Shown: positions 35,203 through 46,554 of the stretch, in pieces
Position numbering within the stretch: the first letter of the stretch is position 1
Layout: every line of letters begins with the position of its first letter
NCBI GenBank assembly: GCA_038501785.1
Contig: JBAMJR010000099.1
Span: 757,501-821,500 of the forward strand
Length of the DNA stretch: 64,000 nt
Direction of reading: 5' to 3'
DNA from: Myoxocephalus aenaeus
Taxonomy: Eukaryota > Chordata > Actinopteri > Perciformes > Cottidae
The notes under the pieces: model-generated
Databases searched by the model: none
The model's input: the letters and a program-made list of their open reading frames with translations, nothing else
Told to the model about the DNA's origin: nothing
Program-made: the position numbers and the translations under genes

Positions 35203-35871
35203 TCAGAGATTGCGCAGCTTTAGGTGGACAGCAGAGGAGAGTAGACCAATGTTCTGCTTGATCATAGGGACAGCATCGTCAGGTGCAATAACTAGAACCT
35301 CCGTCTTAGTATCATTTAGTTGTAAGCTGTTTGCTGCTGTCCAGTCTTTAATAGCATTTACGCAATCTAGCAGGTTGGTTAACCTGAAGGCCTCACTGGG
35401 TTTAAAAGCGACATGGAGTTGGATATCATCTGCATATTGATGATAAGCAACATTATAGGTTTGAATGATCTGTCCCAGCGGTAATAAATACAAAGAAAAC
35501 AACAGAGCCCCCAGGACCGAGCCCTGCGGTACCCCACAAGACAGTGGAGAGGTGTCCGACTCAAATTCTCCCACCGAGACAGTAAAACTTCTGTTTGCGA
35601 GGTATGATGAAAACCACTCCAACGCTGTGCCAGATATGCCCACCCAATCACGTAGCCTCTCAATCAGGATGTTATGGTCTACGGTGTCGAATGCAGAACT
35701 GAGATCGAGGAGCACTAAAACAGAGCAGTCGCCTGCATCAGACATAGAGGCACAAACATATTGTGCCTCTATGTCTGATGCAGGCGATGCACTTCCAGCC
35801 CAGTGGCTTTCCATAGCCGCTCTGTCCTGCGACACTTCCGTCTCAAGGAGTAGACAGCGTCTGTCATCCAT
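35203..35871 (-). pseudogene. L2 reverse transcriptase core, broken
   Basis: The frame shows LVLLDLSSAFDTVDHNILIE, CGVPQGSVLGALLFSLYLLP and catalytic HQYADDIQLH, so the polymerase core is clear. The N-terminal 50 residues of this frame derive from the palindrome and from out-of-frame linker. The segment that normally lies between linker and DLSSAFDT, including the fingers region, is missing. Confidence 0.82.
35729..35787. repeat. Perfect palindrome, 27-bp arms, 5-bp loop
   Basis: The left arm (35729-35755, containing gcctgcatcagacatagagg) and the right arm (35761-35787) are exact reverse complements around acata. The left arm belongs to the LINE reading frame; the right arm replaces deleted LINE sequence. 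Confidence 0.95.
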
Positions 35872-36190
35872 GGAGAAGTGTTGTTTGCAGTTCAGGTCCT
35901 TTTCTTAAAAGGTGCCACTTTGTCCAGCAAAATGGTGCAGTGTTCATTAAAAGACTGCATTAACATTTCAACATCATTAAAATTTGTGTTAAAATCGTAG
36001 ATAAAGTGCTTTGCAAAGTGATCAGCTGTACTCTGAGTAATAATGCGGGAGTGGAATGTTCGTTTAGGACACACAGAGTCAGTTTTTACAGAGAGATCAA
36101 AGAAAATACATTTGTGATCACTGAATCACTCGTTGAAGTTGTGCAAAACTATGCTGGGATTTACATGAGGTCACGCATGTACCCATAAGA

Positions 36191-36344
36191 AGGATATGTT
36201 CACAATCTGTGCTTCAACAGAACTAACTTGTTTCAAAACAGATTCTCACGCCCTGCTGGACCCTGTGGGTAAGAGACTCCTGTTACAAGAGCCTTCGCCC
36301 AGTGAACATGTTGCATCTAACACCAGGTGCAACAAAACCAACAG

Positions 36345-36376
<32 letters not shown>

Positions 36377-37059
36377 CTATCAAGAGAAGACCCTGAAAAG
36401 GACATGTCCAAGAGATGGAACCGTGTGAACGAACTAGGCGCTGACACCGCCACGCTCCATGTAGACTTGTAGAGTGTGCGTGTACCACAGTAGGAGGGTC
36501 TCATCCAGCCTGCCTATAGGCTTGGGTTATGCAATCAATCAGAAAGCCATCCCACCAGGCGTTTCTTGGATAGGGCTTTACCGTTCCCACACCATCCCCT
36601 AAACACACAAATAGCTTAAAACTGGGTAAACATGTGCTTTCCCCATATCAGGGCCCTGAAGTGGAACCAAGAACACTGCCTGTAGCGTGAGGAAGTTGAT
36701 GTGCCTGTCCCATACATCATCTACTACACTACCCATGCAGGTCCCTCCCCACTCCCTCAGTGAGGGGGGAATGATAACAAAGTGTTTTGTTTTGCTTCTA
36801 GCCCTGTAGCGCCGTTTGTATAATTTGGAAAATGTTGGTTTATTTAAAAAAAAGACCGGATACATCCGTCTGTGCGTAGCCTCAAACGTAACATTTTGAC
36901 ACATGTCAAGAGGTTCCGTGATACGTTACCCCAAAAAAATAAACTTAAAAGTCTGTTTCAACTCGATGTTCTGGATTAAAATCAAGGCAGAGTATACTGA
37001 GATCGCCAAAACAGCTCTGAAACCCTGCCTCCATTTCAACATCCTGTCTTTGTGAAGCG
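36191..37059. other. No gene; AC microsatellite
   Basis: An (AC)n run lies at 36344-36373. No exon or repeat border recognised in the rest; a G-rich block at 36745-36770 is unexplained. Confidence 0.5.
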
Positions 37060-37405
37060 GGTTTTAATTAAGTTACAGAGTGCACATAAAGGTTTAAGTT
37101 ACGGAGTAGAGTCAGTAGACTGGACATAAACACACGTCGGGGGCCGGTCTTTTTCTCCCGTCACCCCGAGATGGGACCAGCTCGTAGCAGAGAAACAAGC
37201 TCAGGGCTCCACTAATTCGGCGTAATGGTGAGTTGTATCTTTATGCACTTTATAATTGTCTTTATGCCGGTCGCATCATTTACGTCATATTTATTACGTC
37301 ATATTTATTACGTCATATTTTTCGCCCACACCGTGAAGGCCGATCCGTGAAAATATTGTCTGACACAAAACCGGTCCGTGGCTCAAAAAAGGTTGGGGAC
37401 CGCTG
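37060..37405. mobile_element. hAT element right end (CAGCGGTCCCC type)
   Basis: Ends in ggttggggaccgctg, the inverted form of a terminus common in vertebrate hAT elements (cagcggtccccaacc), after an accggtccgtgg block. The inner part (agatgggaccagctcgtagc) is also typical. It abuts the 3' tail of the next LINE, and no left terminus with matching 8-bp flank ctctacgt was found, so it is truncated. Three cgtcatatttatta units lie at 37285-37320. Confidence 0.65.
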
Positions 37406-37409
37406 CTCT

Positions 37410-39160
37410 ACGTCATTAATAATAATAATAATGCATTTCATTTATATAGCGCTTTTCATAGTACTCAAAGTCACTTTACACAACATTTACAATGTCCTAT
37501 ATAAACAACAATAAGAGCACACAGTCAAACATTAAAAGCAGTTCTGAAGAGGTGGGTTTTGATTTGGGATTTGAATGTGGAGAGGACAGTGCAGTCACGG
37601 ATGAGTTTGGGGAGAGAGTTCCAGAGGGAGGGGGCAGCTATAGAGAAGGCTCTGTCACCCCATGTCCGGTGCTTGGTCCTATGGGGGATGGATAGGAGGT
37701 TGGCATCAGAGGAGCGGAGCAGGTCGGTGAGGTAGGAGGGGGCCTAATTATGGAGGGCTTTGTGAGTGAGAAGAAGGATTTTATATTGGATCCGTTGTGG
37801 GACGGGGAGCCAGTGAAGGTTCTGGAGAACAGGGGTGATGTGGTCACGGGAGCGGGTGTGGGTGAGCAGGCGAGCAGCAGAGTTCTGGATGTACTGGAGT
37901 TTATTGAGGGTTTTGGATGTTGTGCCATAAAGAATGCTATTGCAGTAATCTATTCTGGAGGTGATGAAGGCGTGGATCAGGGTTTCGGCAGCAGATGAGG
38001 AGAGTGATGGGCGGAGACGGCCGATATTTTTTAAGTGAAAGAAGGCAGTTCGGGTGATTTGTTTGACGTGGTGTTCGAAGGAGAGGTTGCTGTCAAACAT
38101 GACTCCGAGGTTGCGGATGTGTGGGGAGGGAGACAGAGTGGAGTTGTCGATGGTGAGGGAGAAGTTGTGACTGGTTTTGGTGAGAGATTTGGGACCTATG
38201 ATGATCATATCAGATTTATCACAGTTGAGTTTTAGAAAATTTGTTTGCATCCATGATTTAATGTCAGTGAGGCAGTCGGTCAGAGTGGAGTGAGTAGCAG
38301 TTTTGATGGCCTTTGTGAAGATGTAGAGCTGGACATCATCGGCGTAGCAGTGGAAGAGGAGACCATGTTGACGGATAATGTTACCAAGAGGGAGCAGGTA
38401 GAGGATGAACAGAAGAGGACCAAGCACCGAACCCTGGGGGACGCCTTGAGACAGAGGAGCGGTGGAGGAGGTGCAGCTGTTGATACTGATGAACTGTTGT
38501 CTGTTTGTTAGATATGATGTGAGCCAGGAGAGAGCAGTTCCGGTGATGTTGAGGGATGATTCGAGGCGGGAGAGAAGGATGCTGTGGTTGATGGTGTCGA
38601 AGGCTGCAGTGAGATCGAGGAGAATGATAATGTTGAGGTGGCCAGAGTCTGAGGAGAGGAGGAGGTCATTGGTGACTTTCAGAAGGGCTGTTTCAGTGCT
38701 GTGCTGTGAGCGGAAACCGGATTGAAAAGGCTCGAACAGATCGTTGGAAATGAGGTGGGATTTGATTTGTTCAGAGACGACGCGTTCCCGTATTTTTGAC
38801 AGGAAGGGGAGATTTGAGATGGGCCGGAAATTGCTCATAGAGTCAGGGTCAAGTCCAGGTTTCTTGAGGATGGGGGTGACAGCAGCCAGTTTAAGTGTGT
38901 CGGGGACTGAGCCGGAGTTGAGGCTGGAGTTAATTATTGCTGTGATGAGAGGTGCGATGGCTGGAAGACAGTCCTTTACAAGGGTAGATGGGATGGGATC
39001 CAGGATACAGGTGGAGCTTCTCATTCCTGTAGTGAAGGAGGAGAGCTCCAGTGGGGACACAGGGGAGAACTTAGAAAGGGGCTGAGGGGTGAATATGGGG
39101 GGGCAGGTGGAGAGATGGGAAGGACGGGGGAGGTGTTCAGGTTTCTGTAAATTATGTCAA
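37410..39160 (-). mobile_element. L2-type LINE fragment 3, youngest copy
   Basis: Minus-strand LINE, 3' tail (AAT)n at 37416-37433 followed by the gcatttcatttatatagcgc motif. The reverse transcriptase and C-terminal region are nearly intact; the endonuclease is lost by 5' truncation around 39140-39170. Confidence 0.88.
37531..39060 (-). pseudogene. L2 reverse transcriptase, single premature stop
   Basis: A 438-residue open frame carries MSNFRPISNLPFLSKI, ILLDLTAAFDTINHSIL, QGVPQGSVLGPLLFILYLLP and catalytic HCYADDVQLYIF, then YCNSILYGTTSKTLNKLQYI and ITPVLQNLHWLPVPQRIQYK. It meets a TAG at 37744-37746. The same frame then runs on (APSYLTDLLRSSDANLLSIP, then FSIAAPSLWNSLPKLI) to a natural stop near 37531. 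One nonsense change, probably CAG to TAG, is the only break seen. The endonuclease is missing. Sequence is well preserved, so insertion was probably recent relative to fragments 1 and 2. Confidence 0.88.
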
Positions 39161-40857
39161 TTAATGTCATTAACGTGAGCAGCGCTTTCCTCAAAGACCT
39201 GTTATATACAATTGTATACAGGTAGTCTGCCATGTGGTGGAGTTTCCCAGCACTGCAGGCAGTAGACCGGATGTAATTATCATATTCAAAATGGCCGCCG
39301 TCACAAAGTTACTCGTTTGTCTTTTCCAGGGAAATCATTAGTAATTTTGAAAAGGTTACGATAAGAATTACTTTTATATTGTTACTAATATTTCAATATG
39401 AATAGTTACTGTATTGAAGCAACCTATAATTGCGTAATGTTTCGTTCCTTATTATATAGTAAAGTCGTTTTGAAAACACCTGTATCAAATATGATACAGC
39501 AGGTATTTAAAGTATCAACATTGTATTTAATTTAATTTTGATAATCTTGATTATGCCATATCAAAATGCCAAATACACTGTTTTGATCATTTAATTAAAC
39601 TAATTAAAGGTAGAAATGTCATAGTAAGATATTTTTGTCATAGTAAGATATTTGTTATTATCTATAAAAAACAACTCAATGTTGACATTTATGTTTTTTA
39701 TAGATAATAAAAAATCCTTGGCTATCATAATCTTTTGTTATATTGCCTAATTATAAAAAGAAATTCAAAGTAAACAATCAGTTGTTTGTTGTTTACTTTT
39801 AGATGGCTAAAAGGTACAGTGTTGAAATGTAAAGTCCATATTTTGGCTGAACAAGGACATAAACAGTTTTTTTTTGCCTACCACAATTCAAACTAAAAAG
39901 GTTCCTGTTTGGGAAAAATAAACACCAAACCAACTGAAATGTTCAAAAAGCAATGCAGATAACTTGTAATTGTTTCTAAAATGAACATTGTTCTGATCAA
40001 TACATTGACAAATATGCCTGATGTAGCAAATGTGATACAAAAAATATACCATATATGTAAATACTTTTTATTTATTTTTGGACTAAAGGTCCAATAAACA
40101 CTTCAATATAAAAAAAAATCTGAATTTTTTGAATATTATTTGATGGGTCAGGCTTCACAGGGCTAGCATCCAAACAAGCCCCAGCAGTACCACCGGATGA
40201 GCAGCTGCCACAAGCCCCAGCGCCTGCATGGCGGTCACGTTTCATCCCACAGCAGTTGCAGACGGCCTGCAGCAGTGCCGTCCCTCTGTGGTATGACGGG
40301 GCGGCCTGCAGCCTGCATGTGTCAAGCATAGTCACCAGATACTCCACCGGATTGATAGTTGTATAATCAAACAATCTACCAGGCTATGTCAAACATTGCC
40401 CATTATCTGGACTTAGCCATGATGATGAGGTTTTCAAAATAAAAGAGACGTGACTGAAGAAGACTGTGTACTCATAGGCTTTCCCATGAAAGGTAAAATA
40501 CAAGATCACCCTATGTTTCGAAGCCACCTCGACCTTAAAGTATATACAGGACGTTCAAGTCAATGGTGGTGAACCAATTGCCCGGCTGAAGCAGTTCCAG
40601 TAACCCAGTTTATAATATATACATACACACTGTGATGTCTTGAGTGGTCGGGATCGTGAGGTGAGGCGTGGGTGCACAGATCAAGACGACACTCAGTGGT
40701 TTCTTTAACTCAAAGATTAAAAGATGTATTCAGATTCTTCTCAACAAAAGGTCAACTTAACTCCAACAAAAAGTCGTTGTACAATACAAACATAAGTACT
40801 TCAGGTTTTTCTCCTGGTTCGTTGTCTTTAACGTTCTGTACCTCTTGTTCCCCGTGT
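39161..40857. other. No gene; AT-rich hairpins
   Basis: Hairpin arms at 39655-39673 and 39692-39710 (ttattatctataaaaaaca and complement) and at 39768-39778 and 39790-39800 (aaagtaaacaa). A doubled 18-bp unit (gtcatagtaagatattt) lies at 39618-39653. CAAAATGGCCGCC occurs at 39287-39299. The block 40625-40850 (ggtcgggatcgtgaggtgag) resembles LTR sequence but has no border I can define. Confidence 0.5.
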
Positions 40858-41730
40858 TCAAGTAGTCGTATGAACCCCAAATGAGTTATATTACTTGTGT
40901 TATTTTATATAATTTTTTTCAGAAAAAAAACTTTTATACCATATTTTGATCATAACTATGAATAAGCATGATCTAAGCAAGATTTCCCAAACATGTCTTT
41001 TGGAGCGGTTTGGAGCGGTCGCCGACTTGTACAAACTCCATGGTTCAGACCCGTACCAACATCCCACATACTAATAAGACACCTTTTTGGAAAGAGTAGG
41101 ACCTAAATAATCGGAACCTGCAAAGAAAATCAAAGGAAATCGATGCTTAGGGGTGTTGCCACCGTTTTTTTGTAAAAAAAACTGTGTAGTTCGGTAAACA
41201 AAAAACACATTTTTATGGGAAAACCTTGTCTCACTGAGGGCTTCTGGATCTTTAAATCTGCATAAGCCTTCCCTCTTGCTGTGTGACGTGTTTTTACAAA
41301 GGTTGGGGATACACGAAAGGCACAGGACACAGAAATATGAGACGGAGCGGAAAAAACAACAACTTTTTGCCGTTTTGTGATCGTTCAGGTACTCATAGGG
41401 GGTTTATAAGGCTATGAATTGCTTTGTTAGACTCCCACAAGCCCATACAGTTACTGAGATGTGTTTGTTAGTGAAATCCCGACGTTGTAAGGGATCTTGT
41501 GAAACCTTTTTGGCCACCGCGGCAAGCTGGCGTAGAGTCGTCGGAGTAAGTACTCAAACTTAACGGTTACTTTAATTATTTTGTACACCAGATGTATCTT
41601 CTCACAAGGGTTGCGGTATTGTAAGCACTTTAAATGAAGTTAAACAACGATGTGGTTCCGGAGATAATTAAGGAAATGTTTAAACAAAACATTATGGTGT
41701 TACCAAATGTGCACTGGAAAAACATGAATG
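40858..41730 (+). repeat. Dispersed repeat mosaic, copy 1
   Basis: Three blocks recur elsewhere in the window: 40858-41015 (gttcaagtagtcgtatgaac) matches 56060-56232 inverted; 41345-41690 (ttagactcccacaagcccat) matches 54285-54560 directly; about 41680-41710 (ggagataattaa) matches about 56328-56350. These appear to be pieces of one unnamed repeat family. No open frame of note. Confidence 0.7.
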
Positions 41731-42654
41731 CAACGTCTTTCTGAATAATTATCTTAAGGCATGATGTGAGCATTCAAAGCTGGCTTCTCATTATCTGTAA
41801 TTAACATCTGACCCCAGTTTCTACCGCTTGTGAAAGTCTCCCTTACAACTGCACATGTACCTGCACATTCTTTTTATTTTACAGCTAATTCTTTTGCACA
41901 AATTAATGTAATTCAATTTCCTGGTATGTTCGTAATATTAAGAGTTTATATTGGAAACAATCCTTCGTCTTCAGGTATACGGCCTTCAATTCCTCTCAAA
42001 GGTTACATCATTAATGTCTTTCCTTTGAGGCCCTCAGAAGAATGCAGGTTCAAAATGCACGTTCAGTGTAGGAGGAGATGTGAGCTTGCAGTGCTTCGAA
42101 TTGAACGAAATAATATCAATACATGTGACTCATGAAGGACACCTGCTCTTGGGTTCCTGCTGGGATGTGTTTTCCCAGTAGTTGGTTGAAGATCAGGCCT
42201 GAAAAAGGAGACGGGCCCCAGTGGGGGTCCACATCTGGAGTTTGCGAACATGAAGGCAAAGAAATAAGGTTGCAGCGCCTAATTTAGCAGCTCTGGGGGA
42301 GAAGAAGCTGTGGGCAAGACCGAAACACCACCAGCTGTGGATCCAGTCACATGTGAAGATTTTTACTTCATTTATCCAATAAAAAACTCTATACATGTTC
42401 AGCTGCCATGGCTTTGGTGACTTAAACTTTGATACTGGAAGCCTTGCAGGAATACCAAACCGAGCCTTTGCTGAAATACTAGCCAAACCAGTCAAACTAC
42501 TGCCACTTCACATATAGCAACAATTCATTCCTAGTTTAATTTAATCTGACGACATAAAAAAACTTGGCGTCACTACTGCCAGACAACTACTTTATGTGTG
42601 TTGCCTTAGTTAAGACCACAAGGCAGTTCTACAATTGCATAGCAACAGGATAAG
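41731..42654. other. No gene seen
   Basis: No exon, RNA gene or repeat border recognised. Confidence 0.5.
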
Positions 42655-42955
42655 CAGATAATGGATGACTAGATGTCCATTGGTGGAACGACTGGTGGAA
42701 CCACAGGGAAAAACAGGACTCAAATGCACGACCCAGAGAGAAGGATATGGTGCAGTCTTTACTTATCAAAACAGGTGAGGTACATAGGAGATCAGTCAGA
42801 ATATCAGGCAAACAATTCAGGCAGGGATGAGGCCAAAACGAGGTCAGTAAAAATAGGCAGAAATCCCTCCCCCCCCCAAAAAAGGAACATGAACACAAGG
42901 AAATTGCTTGACACAGAGGACGAAGATGAACTTACACAAATAAAGGGGAACACAC

Positions 42956-43384
42956 AGGCCCAATCCCAATCTCCACCCTTACGGACTCAGACTTTGAGGC
43001 GCGCTCCCGCAAAGTCCTTGAGGGTTTAGGGCTGTCCCACTGTCAAATCGTTGAGTGTTCAGTAGGAGCAAGCTCAAATCGCGGCACCGGCACATGCCGC
43101 GCCGGCACATGCCGCGCACCTGCTGTGGCATCTCTGGACATGCCGCGGCAGTTCGGGACCTGCCAGGAGCCGCGAGCTGCCGTGCCGGAAGCTGCCACTA
43201 ATTTAGAGGCAGCATTTTTGAGGCAGCTGTCTGTGTTTGAGAGAGCGGTGCCGTGACTTGCTTAAGGTCCTGGAAGGTATATACAATATGTGACAACACA
43301 TAAGGTCTTGGAAGGTATGACTGTTGGTAGTTGTAAAAATAAAAATGCTGAGTTGTAATAGTATGGCTACTCGTTTATATTAAG

Positions 43385-43419
<35 letters not shown>

Positions 43420-43555
43420 TACGTCAGTTGGCACTTGTTGCCGTGGCAACGATACACACTTTATGCAGCGGACTGAAGGAATGCAAATTGTAAATATGGA
43501 TAAGAGGCATTTTACTGTTTAGAATGATGACAACACATACAACCTATTGACTTGG

Positions 43556-43625
<70 letters not shown>

Positions 43626-45148
43626 GTGGCCTGCATTTGTTTACTCCTGACAGAAGCGCTCACACAAAGGTAAACTCCCTCTTGTGGCCAAATGGGTCAA
43701 TAACACTCATCTTCAATATGTGCAGAAATACTGGGTTCACAAGGAAACCTTGCAAATGAATGCAAAAACCACATGATGGAAATGCTACTTCTAGGGAGTA
43801 CAACATTGACGACTGACATCCTTAAACTATGCATCTGGACATCTAACCAGATGCCACAAATAGGTGTTTTTCTTTGTATTTGATTATTGTTTATTCAAGT
43901 GTAAAAATAGTGTACATGGATTTATATAAATGTAAAAATATATGTAAGCAAATTGTTCTGTTACTATGACATTAATCCATTTAATTTAGGGTTAAGAAAC
44001 CCACATTACTCTATGAAAGATCAAACTTAAAACAGAAGAAAATAACAAAGACAACGATTATACGCACGTTATTATGGGGCAGTGGTTCTGAACTGCTTAA
44101 GCTAATATTAAATAAATTAAAAAGTCGGGAATGAAGCGAACTATCACAAATAGTCCGGCGTGTAAACTCACGCAAGTAAAGCGGCAGTACGCAGTATTGA
44201 GGAGTGTGAGCACGGCATTATGCTGCATTAAAAATTCCCTTCAAAATAAAAGACCCGTGACTCACTGAAAACGGGTGTGACACAAGTGCTCTACAAGGTG
44301 CGCCACGATTTAAAAACTAGTGGCAACTGCTCCGGCACGGCAGCTCGCGGCTCCCGGCAGGTCCCGAACTGCCGCGGCATGTCCGAAGATGCCGCCGCGG
44401 TGCGCGGCATGTGCCGGTACCCGCCGCGGCATGTGCCGGTGCCGCCGCGGCATGTGCCGGTGCCGCCGCGGCATGTGCCGGTACCGCCGCGGCATGTCCA
44501 GAGATGCCACAGCAGGTAAGCGGCAGGTGCTGGTGCCGCGATTTGAGCTTGCCCTCTCTGAGTGTTTGAGGGTTCTATGACATACATTTTGAGCCCTTTA
44601 TGAACCCTTTCCGTAAGTCAGCATTAGATGCCGACTTTGCCTAAGGGAATTACCCACAATGCATTGCAATGTGACGTTAAACACACAGTTACCAATGGAA
44701 GAAGGAGTCACGTGGGTGCTCAGCCCAATAAATATTTACACAACAACATTAAGGATTAAAGATGGAACATAAAAACACATGAAATCAGAGGAATGCAAGC
44801 AGAAATAATATACAATATTTGTTTTACATAGATATGTTCAAACATTGTTTATTTATTGAAGCTGTTTTGACAAAAACGAGTAAATGGATTATTTGAAAGG
44901 ACGTCTCATCTCGTGAGGAAAGATGCTGGAAGACGTTCAAATCAGGGAATAAAAATAAATACCCACAATTGTACACAATATTTTTTGAGTCATGGTCACG
45001 TGATATGTTGCAGCAAAGTGCTGTCCCATTCATATTTACACCAGTTTAAGCCCTTACAGCCTCTCACACAACCATTTACCAGGTAACGTCAGTAAGTCCC
45101 TGATGGTTCAGGGTTTGAGGGTTTAGGGATGACATTGGGATTGGGCCT
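42956..45148. mobile_element. PIF/Harbinger-like element with GC-rich inverted arms
   Basis: The ends are a perfect 15-bp inverted repeat (aggcccaatcccaat at 42956 and its complement ending at 45148). Such ends are typical of non-autonomous PIF/Harbinger-type elements in fish; that assignment is from recall. Subterminal GC-rich arms lie at 43072-43200 and, inverted, 44310-44553. The interior holds TA microsatellites (43384-43417, 43558-43625) and a piece (43964-44090) shared with 55515-55690. No transposase, and no clean 3-bp target duplication. Confidence 0.6.
44310..44553 (-). repeat. Right GC-rich arm with 21-bp tandem units
   Basis: Inverted counterpart of 43072-43200. Shared blocks include gcaagctcaaatcgcggcac, acctgctgtggcatctctgg, gcggcagttcgggacctgcc and ccgcgagctgccgtgccgga (minus strand). 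About four 21-bp units (core ccgcggcatgtgccggtgc) at 44404-44498 are expanded relative to the left arm, where only two short copies (ccggcacatgccgcg) occur. Open frames here are a product of the repeats. Confidence 0.85.
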
Positions 45149-45375
45149 CAGACTAAATATAGTGGAGGAGGTGTGGGTCATTAGACACAGGTGGATCCAA
45201 TCAGGGGCGGGGCAGAAAATCACAGTGACGAGAAACACACAAAGGCAGGAAGTGAAGACTCTGAAACGAGAGGAGAGGTGAGTGACACAAAATAAAACAG
45301 GAAATACTGAAATGACAAAATAAGGGAAAAAACAACTTACGGGTCATTCTGGAAAAAGAGAAAAAAAACATTATA

Positions 45376-45965
45376 TACAGTCAAGGCCATAAGTATTTGG
45401 ACGGTGACACAATTTTTCAAATTTTGCCTATTTACATGACTGCAATGCATTTTAAATAAAGCAGTCAATATGTGGTTGAAGTGTAGACTTTCAGCTTTAT
45501 TTCAATGGATATAACAAAAATATGACATTAACCGTTTAGGAATTACAGCCATTTTTACACAGTCCCCCACATTTCCAGAGGTTCAGAAGTAATTGGACAA
45601 ACTCACATAATAGTGAATATAATGATAATTTGTAATACTTAGGAGGAAAATCCTTTGCAGTCAATGCTTGCCTGAAGTCTTACACCCACAGTCATCACCA
45701 GACGCTGAGTTTCCTCCCTTGAGATGCTTTGCCATGATTTTACTTCAGCCTCCTTCAGTTGCTGCTTGTTTGTGGGTCTTAGCCTTCAATTGTATCTGAA
45801 GTAAATGAAAAGCATGCTCACTTGGGTTGAGATCAGGCGACTGACTTGGCCATTGAAGAATATCCTATTTCTTTGCCTTGAGAAGCTGTTGGACTGTTTT
45901 CACAGTATGTGTTGTGTCGTTATCCATCTGTACACAGCCTTTTGCTCATGCTACAACATCAACTC
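45376..45965 (-). mobile_element. Tc1-like transposon fragment
   Basis: Left terminus ta|cagtcaaggccataagtat at 45376. On the minus strand at about 45800-45850 the sequence encodes LQWPSQSPDLNPSEHA, the C-terminal block of a Tc1 transposase with the catalytic E. The right half, including the two catalytic D residues and the other terminus, is lost. A different subfamily from the copy at 7660. Confidence 0.8.
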
Positions 45966-46554
45966 TGTTATCTCTTGATTTAACCTCTTTTTCGCCTCAC
46001 TCTCATTGATGGCCCTGAAACTCACCTCTTCGAGCAGACTCGAGCGGACTCTTTATCTTATCCTGCCACTTGCTGGTCCATTTAGTTGCATACTGAATAA
46101 GCGCACTGGCTGCATACTGAATAAGCTCACTGGCTGTGTGCAAGCTGAGTTTGTATAAGCAAGAGTAACTCAAGAATAACTTCAGCAAGAATAACTGCTG
46201 AAGAAGCCACCTTTTGACACAACTTTGTGAAGAACTTCAGACTACTGACGAGCGTCCTTTCTAAGCAAAGGTTAGAAATACACAACCACTTGACTTGTCT
46301 GGCCAAACTAACCCATCTCTTTTCTCATCGCACAGTCAGGTCCTTTAGGGCTCAGCCCGAGGCTGACCTCTTATTTCATGCACTTCGTGCACTTACGTCA
46401 GCTCGACAATGCATGCACTATATTCAGTGCATATTCTACAACTTTCAGCTAACCCTCTGGGAAAAAATGTCTCCCTGAAGATTTGTCTATAAATACCCAA
46501 TAAACACCAACCTGCTGTACCATCCCACAGCCTTATTGGGATTTTCTACAATCA
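45966..46554. other. No gene; unassigned repeat-like sequence
   Basis: Contains a short duplicated phrase (actgaataagc...cactggctg at 46092-46140) and gtctataaatacccaataaa near 46485. Looks like repeat debris of unknown type. Confidence 0.35.

Larger units (their letters stand above)
34434..36190 (-). mobile_element. L2-type LINE fragment 2, rearranged
   Basis: Minus-strand LINE with an (AAT)n 3' tail (34434-34453) and 3' UTR to about 34790. Coding parts, all decayed: a C-terminal piece at 34788-35051 (LQVVQNAAARLLTRTSRRSH), the reverse transcriptase at 35203-35750, a linker (SPWMTDAVYSLRRKCRRTER) at about 35800-35885, and the end of the endonuclease with the following linker at about 35892-36130 (SDHKCIFFDL, then ADHFAKHFIYDFN). 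A palindrome sits at the join between linker and reverse transcriptase. Confidence 0.85.
42655..45317 (-). mobile_element. LTR-like sequence split by a Harbinger-like element
   Basis: The two halves (about 42655-42955 and 45149-45317) have the composition of fish Gypsy LTR or leader sequence: ggactcaaatgcacgaccca, aggaacatgaacacaagg, then agactaaatatagtgg, ttagacacaggtggatccaa and caatcaggggcggggcag. They read through smoothly if the intervening 2.2 kb is removed. I found no matching target duplication for the outer borders. Confidence 0.5.

Noticed and set aside
44277..44587. Pro/Arg/His-rich open frames in the GC-rich arm
   Set aside because: Repetitive peptides on both strands follow from the 21-bp units, and the block is a transposon arm.
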